NCBI GenBank assembly: GCA_913061505.1
Contig: CAJXSO010000015.1
Location: 1 to 58,985 of the forward strand
DNA length: 58,985 nt
Direction: 5' to 3'
DNA from: an uncultured Lutimaribacter sp.
GTDB lineage: Bacteria > Pseudomonadota > Alphaproteobacteria > Rhodobacterales > Rhodobacteraceae
Of this stretch, positions 9,028 to 16,460 are shown piece by piece (position 1 is the first letter of the stretch; each line of letters starts with the position of its first letter). The notes beneath the pieces are model-generated. The model had not been told where the DNA came from, ran no database searches, and saw only the letters and a list, made by a program, of their open reading frames with translations. Made by a program: the position numbers and the translations under genes.

Positions 9028-9623
9028 CCAGCGCCTCCGCCCGCGCCTGCCGCCAGGGCAAACCCGCGCCCGGCGGCGAAACTGCTATCGAGCAAGGTAA
9101 TGGCTATATCTGCCCCGCCCGCATGGCGCCCAACCGGGGCAATCAAAACCAACGCCCCATAGTCATCGGCCATGGCGCGCAAAACCCCCATCATCACGGG
9201 TGCAAACCCCGCAATTGGGCTGCGCACGCAAAGCCTGAATTCACCATGGCCCAAATCCACCAATTCCAGCTGTGGCATATCCAGATCTTCAACAGCCAGC
9301 TGCGCACGCCCCGGCAATTCATCGAGCGAGTGCAGAAATTCCAGGAAATTCACCCCGCCAAAGCGCAGCAACCGGCGCAACGCTTCGGTATTGGGGTGCG
9401 ACACCAGATAGGTGCCCAAATCCTCTAGCAACGTATCGGGGGGCTGGTTCAGCTGTGCGCAGGCCGCCCCCAAAACCGCTTCGGTCAAGGTCAGATCATA
9501 GCGCAGCATCGCCTCGATCCCGGCATCTGGCAGGCGCGCGGCATGGGCCACCGCCTGCCACATCTGCGGGCCGTAACTATCGGTGACAAAATTTTGTATG
9601 GCCAGATTGATCAGCCCATGCAT
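9024..9623 (-). CDS. H-NOX-like protein lacking the heme-ligating histidine
   Basis: The start at 9623 gives MHGLINLAIQNFV, the usual H-NOX N-terminus, and a 199-residue protein of family length. The in-frame GTG at 9728 would add 35 unrelated residues. The body follows the HNOB fold (LRRLLRFGGVNFLEFLHSLD, later VMMGVLRAMADDYG). In canonical H-NOX proteins the proximal heme ligand is the His of the LD-x-x-H stretch. Here that residue is Pro104 (LDELP). The heme-propionate YxSxR motif is also lost: residues 133-137 are VRSPI. His98, six residues earlier, is the nearest alternative ligand. A heme-free or differently ligated sensor regulating the coupled cyclase is inferred. Confidence 0.85.
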   Translation of the reverse strand: MHGLINLAIQNFVTDSYGPQMWQAVAHAARLPDAGIEAMLRYDLTLTEAVLGAACAQLNQPPDTLLEDLGTYLVSHPNTEALRRLLRFGGVNFLEFLHSLDELPGRAQLAVEDLDMPQLELVDLGHGEFRLCVRSPIAGFAPVMMGVLRAMADDYGALVLIAPVGRHAGGADIAITLLDSSFAAGRGFALAAGAGGGAG

Positions 9624-9838
9624 GCGTTCATGGCCCCCCTCTGGCCTCTGCAGCGCTTTGGCCCATGGGTTTAAGCGCGCCGCATTAATAAGGTTTGAAC
9701 GCCCATCAAAATACGCCGGAAAAGTCACGCCGCCCCGCGCGCCACGTCTAAAACCGACTGTCTGCGTCGCGAACCGACAGGATCAGGGCCATTCCCCATG
9801 ATTGGTTGAGCCCAGATTATTTGACGACGGAGACACAG

Positions 9839-11398
9839 ATGGCAGAGCAGACCACCCGGCGAAAGCGAGGAGGCGGGCGCGCAGGAAATTCGGCGCGCCG
9901 GGGCACGGCTGTGATCGAACAGATGCCATGGCGCCTGCCGGTGAACACCGATCGCCCAACCGAGCCGCTGACCGACGAGGGCGTGCAGGCCATCCACAAT
10001 GCGGCGATGGAAATTCTCGAAGATATCGGGATCGAGTTTCTAAATGCCGAAGCGCTGGAAATCATGCGCCAGGCGGGCTGCACCATCACCGGGCAAAACG
10101 TGCGCATGGGCCGCGATTTCGTGATGGAGATGGTGGCCAAGGCGCCAAGCAGTTTTACCCTTACGCCGCGCAACCCCGAACGCCAGCTGACAATCGGGGG
10201 CAACCATATCTTGTTTGGCAATGTCTCTTCGCCGCCCAATTACTGGGATATGGAGCTGGGCCGCAAAATGCCCGGCACCCGCGAGATGTGCCGCAATTTG
10301 CTGAAGCTGACGCAATATTTCAACTGTATCCATTTTGCCGGCGGCTACCCGGTCGAGCCGGTGGATATTCACGCATCCGTGCGGCATTTGGATGTGCTTT
10401 ATGACAAGCTGACGCTGTCTGACAAGGTGATGCATGCCTATAGCCTGGGCAAAGAGCGCGTCGAAGACGTGATGGAGATGGTGCGCATCGCGGGCGGGCT
10501 GAGCCACGAAGAATTCGACGCCACACCGCGGATGTATACCAATATCAATTCGACCTCGCCGCTTAAACATGACGAGCCGATGCTGGATGGCTGGATGCGC
10601 CTGGCGCGCCGCGGCCAGGCGCTGGTTGTCACCCCCTTTACCCTGGCCGGCGCCATGGCGCCCGTCACCATGGCCGGGGCTGTGGCGCAATCTTTGGCCG
10701 AGGGGCTGTGCGCCATTGCGCTGGCACAGTGGATCAAGCCGGGTGTGCCCTGTGTGATTGGCACGTTCACCTCGAATGTCGATATGAAATCTGGCGCCCC
10801 CGCCTTTGGCACGCCCGAATACATGCGCGCCACGCAAATGACCGGCCAATTGGCGCGGTTTTACAACCTGCCCATGCGCTCGTCGGGGGTATGCGCGGCC
10901 AATGTGCCCGATGGCCAAGCCATGTGGGAGACATCAAACAGCCTGTGGGCGGCGCTGCAATCGGGCACCAATATGGTCTATCACGCCGCCGGCTGGCTTG
11001 AGGGCGGGCTGATCGCCAGCCCCGAGAAATTCGTGATGGATTGCGAGGTGTTGCAACAGATGCAGCGCTATCTGGAACCGCAGATTTGCGATACCAGCCC
11101 CGATGCGCTGGCGGTGGATACCATCCGCGAAGTGGGGCCAAACGGGCATTTCTTTGGCACGCAACACACCCAAGATCGCTATACAACCGCGTTTTACCAG
11201 CCCTTTGTATCAGATTGGCGCAATTACGAGGCCTGGGAGGCGGCAGGCGCGGTCTGGACACCCGAGCGCGCGCATCGGGTCTACAAAGACATCATCGCCA
11301 ATTTCGAAGAGCCGCCCATGGATGTGGCCATCCGCGACGAGCTGGCCGATTTTGTGGCCCGCCGCAAGGCCGAAGGGGGCGCACCCACCGATTTCTAA
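9839..11398 (+). CDS. MttB-family (non-pyrrolysine) methyltransferase
   Basis: This 519-residue protein belongs to the trimethylamine methyltransferase superfamily, whose members transfer a methyl group from a quaternary or tertiary amine to a corrinoid protein. Start 9839 is preceded by GGAG at 7 nt. Recognisable family blocks include ILEDIGIEFLNAEAL (N-terminal), RHLDVLYDKLTLSDK and VVTPFTLAGAMAPVTMAG. The frame contains no in-frame TAG, so this is not the pyrrolysine enzyme. Substrates of such homologues, where known, are betaine-like compounds. A basic N-terminal tail (RRKRGGGRAG) is present. No corrinoid protein gene is adjacent. A link to the betaine-producing carnitine genes 10 kb away is speculative. 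Confidence 0.9.
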   Translation: MAEQTTRRKRGGGRAGNSARRGTAVIEQMPWRLPVNTDRPTEPLTDEGVQAIHNAAMEILEDIGIEFLNAEALEIMRQAGCTITGQNVRMGRDFVMEMVAKAPSSFTLTPRNPERQLTIGGNHILFGNVSSPPNYWDMELGRKMPGTREMCRNLLKLTQYFNCIHFAGGYPVEPVDIHASVRHLDVLYDKLTLSDKVMHAYSLGKERVEDVMEMVRIAGGLSHEEFDATPRMYTNINSTSPLKHDEPMLDGWMRLARRGQALVVTPFTLAGAMAPVTMAGAVAQSLAEGLCAIALAQWIKPGVPCVIGTFTSNVDMKSGAPAFGTPEYMRATQMTGQLARFYNLPMRSSGVCAANVPDGQAMWETSNSLWAALQSGTNMVYHAAGWLEGGLIASPEKFVMDCEVLQQMQRYLEPQICDTSPDALAVDTIREVGPNGHFFGTQHTQDRYTTAFYQPFVSDWRNYEAWEAAGAVWTPERAHRVYKDIIANFEEPPMDVAIRDELADFVARRKAEGGAPTDF

Positions 11399-11440
11399 AC
11401 ACCCCTTGCCGCGCCCCATGCCGCCCGCCTATGCTGACCT

Positions 11441-11456
11441 GGCCAAACCTTTGGCC
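11441..11456. repeat. Perfect inverted repeat between mttB-like gene and 11477 gene
   Basis: GGCCAAACCTTTGGCC is a perfect hairpin (6-7 bp stem) embedded in a second one, CTGGCC-N13-GGCCAG. It has no T-run, so it is not an intrinsic terminator. It may stabilise the mttB mRNA 3' end or attenuate read-through into the small gene. Confidence 0.4.
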
Positions 11457-11476
11457 GGGCCAGTATTGGGGGCGAG

Positions 11477-11806
11477 ATGAGCGGAAAAAGCGCCGAAAAC
11501 AGCGCAGTTTTGCAGCATATCAACGCTTTGCTTGATGCCGAGATTGCCAATTTCACCCCGCAAACCCGCAGCGATCACGCCAATTTGGCGGCCTTTTGCA
11601 AGGCGCGCGTGGCGCCGCGGTTGGTGACGGTCAATTTCAGCGGTGGCCTGACGCAAAAATGCTGGAACATCACCCGCTCGAACGGCACCTACCGGGTGGT
11701 CTACCTGCCCAGCGCGGGCTATTTTTCACTATGCGTCGAGTCTGATTTCGGGCCGCTCGATATCGGCGTGCATGGCGGCGCGATCAACTGCTTTTCGTCC
11801 GTTTAG
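11477..11806 (+). CDS. Hypothetical protein (109 aa)
   Basis: I do not recognise a family. The ATG at 11477 is preceded by GGGGGCGAG, a fair ribosome-binding site. The N-terminal ~50 residues are helical and charged (LLDAEIANFTPQTRSDHANL). The C-terminal half is beta-rich (VTVNFSGGL, TYRVVYLPSAGYFSLCVES, GPLDIGVHGGAIN). There are no signal peptide, membrane segment or cysteine-cluster motifs. It follows the MttB-like gene by 78 bp in the same direction, which suggests, but does not prove, a shared transcript. Confidence 0.7.
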   Translation: MSGKSAENSAVLQHINALLDAEIANFTPQTRSDHANLAAFCKARVAPRLVTVNFSGGLTQKCWNITRSNGTYRVVYLPSAGYFSLCVESDFGPLDIGVHGGAINCFSSV

Positions 11807-11829
11807 TATTGCCCCAGGTTTGGCTGCCC

Positions 11830-12528
11830 CTAGGCCCAGCCCTGCGCCTGCAACCAGGCAGGGATATGGCCAATATCGGGCAAAACCGCATCGGCCAGGG
11901 GCGACAGCTCTGCCGGGCCAGCCATGCCGGTGAGCACCGCAATGGTTTTCATCCCCGCCGCACGGCCGGCAATCAGGTCATGGGTGCTGTCGCCCACCAT
12001 CACCACCTGCCCCGGCGCCAGCCCCATGGCCGCAGCAAAGGCCAACAGTGGGTCGGGGGCGGGTTTGGCGCCATAGCCGCTGTCAAACCCTGCGATGAAA
12101 TCGAACAAATGGCGCACTTTGGCGGTATCCAGATGCGCCAGCGCCGCCGCCTCGGCATCGTTGGTCATAACACCCAGCCGCAGGCCACGCCCGCGCAGAT
12201 CGTTTAAATAAGGCGCCAAGGGCACGGCTTGGGCCTGTGGGGCGGTGCTGGCATGGTGGATCAACAGCGCCTCGATCTCGGCCAGGCTGCGCCCCGGCAG
12301 GGCACTGGCCAGCAGTTCTGCCACCTCGCGGTTGGTGCCGGCAATGACCGGGCTGTCGGGGTGAAACGCCCCCGATGCCCGGTCAAACCGGGTGGCGGCG
12401 GCCAGGGCCTGGGCGCGGGTTTCACAGCCCTGCGCCAGATCCGCCAGAACCGCCTGCGCCCATGCATTCCACGTGGCACCAAAATGAAACAGCGTGCCGT
12501 CTTTGTCGAAAAGGATACCTTGAACCAC
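11830..12528 (-). CDS. HAD-family phosphatase (phosphoglycolate phosphatase-like)
   Basis: This is a 232-residue HAD-superfamily hydrolase. Motif I is FDKDGTL, with nucleophile Asp8 and acid/base Asp10 in this start. Motif II is VMTND, motif III the Lys of GAKPAPDP, and motif IV VGDSTHD. A helical cap domain lies between motifs I and II (~15-95), as in Gph-type phosphatases. Start 12528 (GTG) is used because AGGGGG lies ~6 nt upstream and homologues begin just before motif I; the longer frame adds 71 residues that look non-coding. The substrate is not determined; 2-phosphoglycolate or another small phosphoester is likely. The gene is divergent from the MarR regulator. Confidence 0.85.
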   Translation of the reverse strand: MVQGILFDKDGTLFHFGATWNAWAQAVLADLAQGCETRAQALAAATRFDRASGAFHPDSPVIAGTNREVAELLASALPGRSLAEIEALLIHHASTAPQAQAVPLAPYLNDLRGRGLRLGVMTNDAEAAALAHLDTAKVRHLFDFIAGFDSGYGAKPAPDPLLAFAAAMGLAPGQVVMVGDSTHDLIAGRAAGMKTIAVLTGMAGPAELSPLADAVLPDIGHIPAWLQAQGWA

Positions 12529-12648
12529 CCTTGCCCCCTGCCTTGGGCCCCGGGGCCCCGTTTTCCCTTTCAGCCAACCTGCTGTGCTGGCCTGCATAAG
12601 GCAAGCCCCAGCTTGACTTTCCCGCGCCGCTGGGGTGCTGTTTGCCAG

Positions 12649-13104
12649 ATGAGCAACGACACCCCATACCGGCTGCACCACTCGTTGGGCTACCACCTGT
12701 CTATCGCCGCCCGGCTGCAGGAAAGGCGGCTGGACGAGCAATTGCGCACGCTGGATTTGACCCGGACGACATGGTGCATCTTATTGGCGGTGGGTAACGA
12801 AGATTTGTCACAACCATCCGATATCGCAGAATTTGTGGGCATCGATCGCACCGCCACCAGCCGCGCCTTGCGCCATATGGAGGGCGATGGCCTGCTTGCC
12901 CGGGCCTCGGGTGTGCATGACAAACGCACCCGCCGTGTCACGCTGACAGAAAAGGGCCGCCGCGCCATCGAGGCGGCCACGCCCTTTGCCCGCGAAAACG
13001 CCCAGATCCTGGCCGGGCTGCTGGAGGTGGGCGAGGAAGACCAGCTAAAGCAGCTGCTGGCCAAGCTGCGCGGCCCCGAAGGCGCCGCGCTGAAAACGCT
13101 TTAG
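12649..13104 (+). CDS. MarR-family transcriptional regulator
   Basis: The protein has 151 residues from ATG 12649. It contains an N-terminal dimerisation helix and a winged helix-turn-helix: recognition region SDIAEFVGIDRTATSRALRH at ~55-75, wing containing DKRTRRVTLTEKG. It is predicted to be a cytoplasmic dimeric repressor or activator responding to small aromatic or oxidative ligands. It is divergent from the HAD phosphatase (120-bp gap) and converges on the DUF3572 gene. Its targets cannot be read from the sequence. The longer in-frame upstream extension overlaps the HAD gene antisense and is rejected. Confidence 0.9.
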   Translation: MSNDTPYRLHHSLGYHLSIAARLQERRLDEQLRTLDLTRTTWCILLAVGNEDLSQPSDIAEFVGIDRTATSRALRHMEGDGLLARASGVHDKRTRRVTLTEKGRRAIEAATPFARENAQILAGLLEVGEEDQLKQLLAKLRGPEGAALKTL

Positions 13105-13119
13105 GCAGGCCCGCGCGGC

Positions 13120-13404
13120 CTATGTCCAATGCATCTGCGCACCACCGGGCAGGCTGGCGCGCACCAAGGCCAGATCGGCATAAGGCAGCCGGATTGTGTC
13201 GCAAAACCCCACGACCCAGGCATCATCCATCAAGATAAAATCCAGCACCGCCCCCGCCAAGGCCGGATCACCCGCCTGTGCGCGCAGGTCTTCAGGCGCC
13301 AGCCCACTGGCCCCCATAAAGCTTTGCAGCAAATCATCTGTGCTGGCCAACCAGGCCAGGGCCTGCACGGCAATCGTTTCTGCCGCCTCTTGTGAAAACG
13401 CCAC
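13120..13404 (-). CDS. DUF3572 family protein
   Basis: The protein has 94 residues from GTG 13404, with AGGGG ~9 nt upstream. It is a small acidic helical protein (SQEAAETIAVQALAWLA, then LDFILMDDAWVVGFCDTI) matching the alphaproteobacterial DUF3572 family, whose function is unknown. It is divergent from the PleD-like gene, an association I recall from other alphaproteobacteria. It has no signal peptide or membrane segment. Confidence 0.8.
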   Translation of the reverse strand: MAFSQEAAETIAVQALAWLASTDDLLQSFMGASGLAPEDLRAQAGDPALAGAVLDFILMDDAWVVGFCDTIRLPYADLALVRASLPGGAQMHWT

Positions 13405-13420
13405 GCTTTTTCCCCTTTTT

Positions 13421-13456
13421 GGAAAGGAATTTTTAATCGGAAAGGTTTTTTTAACC
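13421..13456. repeat. Tandem 18-bp imperfect repeat in DUF3572/pleD-like promoter region
   Basis: Two adjacent units, GGAAAGG-AATTTTTAATC and GGAAAGG-TTTTTTTAACC, lie in the 101-bp divergent promoter gap. Each carries a TTAA core 18 bp apart. This may be a regulator-binding array. It does not fit the strict CtrA spacing of TTAA-N7-TTAA. Confidence 0.45.
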
Positions 13457-13505
13457 ACTCTTGCGCAGATTTGCAGCAGCGCAGAAAAAGCACAAGGGCA
13501 TCCCG

Positions 13506-14897
13506 ATGTCTGGCAGGGTTCTGATTGTTGATGACGTCGCCACAAACCGCATCGTGATGCGGTTCAAACTGGCGTCTGCCTTTTACGACACGATGCAAGC
13601 CGCCAGCGGGGCCGAGGCCTTGGGCGAGCTGGCGCGCCAATCGGCATCGGTTGTGGTGGTGGCCCATGCCTTGCCCGATATGTCGGGCGCCGATTTTTGC
13701 CAAAAGCTGCGCGCAAGCCCGCACAGCCGGCATGTGCCGATATTGATGGTGGTGCCACCGGGCAAGCCGGGGCTGCGCCTGGCCGCATTGCAGGCGGGGG
13801 CAGATGCGGTGCTGGAGCGGCCATTGAACCAGGCGCTGTTACTGGCCCGGCTGCGCGGGCTGTTGCGCGCCTCGAACGGGCGGGCCGAGCTGCGCTTGCA
13901 GCGCGATTGCCAATTGGCCGCGGGCATGGCCGAACCTGCCGCGCCCAGCCCGACACCGGCCCATATCGGGGTGATCTGCAGCCAACACTCAGTGGCCGAA
14001 ACCTGGATTGCGCGGCTTGCGCCCCATATCGGCCATCACCGTTGGTGCCACTATCACGTGCCCGATCTGATCCGCAGCGAACCGCCGGGCGGTTTTCCCG
14101 ATCTGGTGCTGATCATGCTGGATGGGCGCGCCAGCGATCCGGCCTTACACCTGGTTGCCGGGCTCAAGGCCCAGCCGGCCACGCGCCACATCGTGCAAAT
14201 GGCGCTTTTGCCCAATCCAAACCCCGCGCTGGCCGCCGAGGCCCTGGATCATGGCGCCGAAGACGTGGCCACAGCCCAGACGGGCAGCGCCGAAATCGGC
14301 CTGCGCATTGCACGGCTTTTGGCGCAAAAGGCGCGGGCGGATGATTTGCGAAATTCGGTGCATTCCGGCCTGCGCGCCGCCGTGCTGGACCCGTTGACCG
14401 GGCTTTACAACCGCCGCTTTGCGCTGCCGCAGCTGGCGCGCATGGGCCACGAGGCGGCGCAGGCGCAAAAATCTCTGGCGGTGATGGTGGCCGATATCGA
14501 TCATTTCAAAGCGGTGAACGATCGCTATGGCCATGCGGTGGGCGATAGCGTGCTGGTCGAGGTTGCAGAGCGGTTGCGCCGCTTTACCACCAGCGCGGAT
14601 TTGCTGGCGCGCATCGGCGGCGAAGAGTTTTTGATCGCCACCACCGTGCCCGATTTGGCCGAGGCGCGGGTGGCGGCGCAAATGGTGTGCCGGGCCATCG
14701 GCGCACGGCCGTTTTTGCAGCCCAAAGGCGGGCCAGCCCCCGCCCTGCCCGTCACCATCAGCGTGGGCCTGGCCACCCGCCCCGCCAGTGATGCCAGCCT
14801 CAGCGCCCAACAATTGCTGGCCTTGGCCGATCAGGCCTTGATGATATCGAAAACCCGGGGGCGCAACCAGGTGGTGCTAAGCCAGCCTGCGGCCTAA
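13506..14897 (+). CDS. PleD-like response regulator diguanylate cyclase with degenerate receiver
   Basis: The 463-residue protein has the PleD layout: REC1 (~1-122), REC2-like adaptor (~152-275) and GGDEF (~290-455). The GGEEF active site is intact at 371-375. REC1 keeps the acidic pair (VDD, 9-10) but has Ala53 where PleD has the phosphorylated Asp53. It also has Val83 for the conserved Thr and Arg105 for the conserved Lys. The I-site RxxD is lost (Thr362 replaces Arg, Asp365 remains). It is predicted to be a cyclase not activated by phosphorylation and not product-inhibited at the primary site. Start 13506 gives the PleD-like N-terminus SGRVLIVDD. Confidence 0.9.
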   Translation: MSGRVLIVDDVATNRIVMRFKLASAFYDTMQAASGAEALGELARQSASVVVVAHALPDMSGADFCQKLRASPHSRHVPILMVVPPGKPGLRLAALQAGADAVLERPLNQALLLARLRGLLRASNGRAELRLQRDCQLAAGMAEPAAPSPTPAHIGVICSQHSVAETWIARLAPHIGHHRWCHYHVPDLIRSEPPGGFPDLVLIMLDGRASDPALHLVAGLKAQPATRHIVQMALLPNPNPALAAEALDHGAEDVATAQTGSAEIGLRIARLLAQKARADDLRNSVHSGLRAAVLDPLTGLYNRRFALPQLARMGHEAAQAQKSLAVMVADIDHFKAVNDRYGHAVGDSVLVEVAERLRRFTTSADLLARIGGEEFLIATTVPDLAEARVAAQMVCRAIGARPFLQPKGGPAPALPVTISVGLATRPASDASLSAQQLLALADQALMISKTRGRNQVVLSQPAA

Positions 14898-14915
14898 GCG
14901 CCCCCGATAAAGCCC

Positions 14916-15440
14916 CTATTTTTCAGCGCGTTGCGGCGGGTGGCCGTTGGATTGCCCCATATCCGCCACCGCCTGTTCCAGCCTGTCGGCGAAAGCGGCG
15001 CGCTGGCTGGCGCTCATCTGGGCGATCTGCTGAACCGCGGCTTGCTGGGCCAAATGCTGGCGCTGCACCATCGGCTGCATTTGGTCGGCCAGCGCCGCCT
15101 GCAGCGCGGGCGCGGAAAACTGGGGCGCGCGCAACATCTGCAAGATCGGCGCAAAGCTGGCCTTGCTTTCAGCCATCATATCAGCACGCGGCGGCAGGGC
15201 TGCGCGCATGTTTTGGCGAATGGCGCGGCGGTCTTCGCGGTCAAAAGCGCGGATATAGGCCAGGCTGACGTGGTCTACCCATGGCAGGCGCCCGCCAACC
15301 CGGTCAGAGGCATGAAACCGCCATGCCGCCCCCCCCATCACGCCCAGAACCGCCAGATTCAGGGCCAGCGAGGCAAACAGCACCCAGCGCACCCAAGGGC
15401 GCAGGCCACGGGCGGGTGGTTTTGGCGTTGCATCGGTCAT
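14916..15440 (-). CDS. CnrX/Spy-like periplasmic heavy-metal sensor
   Basis: This 174-residue membrane-anchored protein has a cytoplasmic Pro-rich tail, one membrane segment (WVLFASLALNLAVLGVMGG, ~19-37) and a helical, Gln/Met/His-containing periplasmic domain. The domain contains MSASQRAAF, similar to the LTxxQ repeats of Spy/CpxP. Such proteins sense metal or envelope stress and, in the CnrYXH type of system, work through an anti-sigma factor. The start directly abuts the anti-sigma stop, and the gene is the last of a four-gene operon with an ECF sigma factor. The inducing ligand is unknown. Confidence 0.8.
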   Translation of the reverse strand: MTDATPKPPARGLRPWVRWVLFASLALNLAVLGVMGGAAWRFHASDRVGGRLPWVDHVSLAYIRAFDREDRRAIRQNMRAALPPRADMMAESKASFAPILQMLRAPQFSAPALQAALADQMQPMVQRQHLAQQAAVQQIAQMSASQRAAFADRLEQAVADMGQSNGHPPQRAEK

Positions 15441-15818
15441 TTATCCCTCCTCAAGGGCCACAAGATCTAATCCATAGGCCGGCGCAAACGGCCCCAATTC
15501 CAAGCCAGCCGCGGGTTCAAGCAGGGCCAGGGCATCCAGCCCGGCGGGTGGGCTGATGCCCAGCCAAACCCCCACAAGCCCGGCAGTGGCCAACCCGCCC
15601 AAGCCCTGCCAGCCCCCAAGCGCGGCCAGCAGCTGGCGCCAGCGCGGGCCTGCGGGCCGGGCCCGCGGGGCGGGGGCAACATGGGCTTTTTGGGCCGCCA
15701 AACCATCGGCTAAAACCCGCGCCAAAAGCGCGTCATCGGCAACCGGGGTCTGCTGCTGTGCCGCGTGAAAATAAAGCCCCAGCTCTTTGTCGTCACTGTT
15801 CGTTTTGGTCATCATCAA
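15441..15818 (-). CDS. Single-pass anti-sigma factor
   Basis: The 125-residue protein has a cytoplasmic N-terminus with an anti-sigma-like helix region (~15-45, PVADDALLARVLADG). A Pro/Arg linker and one membrane segment (~75-90, LATAGLVGVWLGI) follow, then a ~35-residue periplasmic tail. It overlaps the ECF sigma gene by about 26 bp and abuts the CnrX-like gene, so all three are translationally coupled. It is inferred to sequester the sigma factor until released by the periplasmic partner. It has no zinc-binding HxxxCxxC motif, so it is not of the ZAS type. Three consecutive start codons (15818, 15815, 15812) are possible. Confidence 0.75.
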   Translation of the reverse strand: MMMTKTNSDDKELGLYFHAAQQQTPVADDALLARVLADGLAAQKAHVAPAPRARPAGPRWRQLLAALGGWQGLGGLATAGLVGVWLGISPPAGLDALALLEPAAGLELGPFAPAYGLDLVALEEG

Positions 15819-16413
15819 ACCCCAATTCTGCGCGCCGGCCCAGCAACAGCCGGCCCAGCGCCCGTTTCCCCCGCGCAGTCAGCGATTCCACCGCCTCTAC
15901 ACCCACCCCCAAAATCGTGGCGATCTGCGGGTTTGCCAGCCCTTCGATATGGCGCAAGACAACCGCCTGGCGCTGCCTGTCTGGCAAATGCATCAACGCC
16001 TGCTGCAGGGCCGCGGCGCGCTGTTGCTGTTGCAGGCGCGCATCGGCCGAGGGGGCGTTATCGGCCCACTCGGGCAGGCTGTCGATATCGACGGTGCGGC
16101 GCTTGCGCAGCCGATCGGTGCACAGGTTTGCCACCACACGGTAAAGCCAAGTGCCAAGCTGCGCCTCGCCCGGGCGCCAATCGGGCGCCATGCGCCACAG
16201 CCGCATCATGGCCTCTTGCGCCACATCCTCGGCCTCGGCCGCATCGCCCAGCACCCGCTGTGCATGGGCCAAGGCGCGCGGCGTGAACCGCAAGGTCAAG
16301 GCCCGCGCAGCGCCCGCATCGCCATTGGCAAACAGCGCCAAAAGCGCATCGTCGGAAAGCTCGGTCAAACTGTCAAAGGGCATCTGCATCGGCCAAGGCG
16401 TAGCGCGTTCCAT
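15793..16413 (-). CDS. ECF-type RNA polymerase sigma factor
   Basis: The 206-residue sigma-70-family factor has region 2 at ~25-95 (AEDVAQEAMMRLWR) and region 4 at ~135-190 (LPDRQRQAVVLRHIEGL, ATILGVGVEAVESL). Region 3 is absent, as in ECF factors. Start 16413 is the most likely; ATGs at 16389 and 16383 are alternatives, and none has a strong ribosome-binding site. It lies 47 bp after the EF-hand gene and overlaps the anti-sigma gene. It is predicted to transcribe its own operon and a small envelope-stress or metal regulon. Confidence 0.9.
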   Translation of the reverse strand: MERATPWPMQMPFDSLTELSDDALLALFANGDAGAARALTLRFTPRALAHAQRVLGDAAEAEDVAQEAMMRLWRMAPDWRPGEAQLGTWLYRVVANLCTDRLRKRRTVDIDSLPEWADNAPSADARLQQQQRAAALQQALMHLPDRQRQAVVLRHIEGLANPQIATILGVGVEAVESLTARGKRALGRLLLGRRAELGFDDDQNEQ

Positions 16414-16460
16414 AGATCTCGGCAATCGGGGCCGCTGGCCGCGGCCCCGCCAAAGGCGCC

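Noticed and set aside
9839-11398. Pyrrolysine-containing trimethylamine methyltransferase
   Set aside because: The reading frame has no internal TAG codon; it is a non-pyrrolysine homologue.
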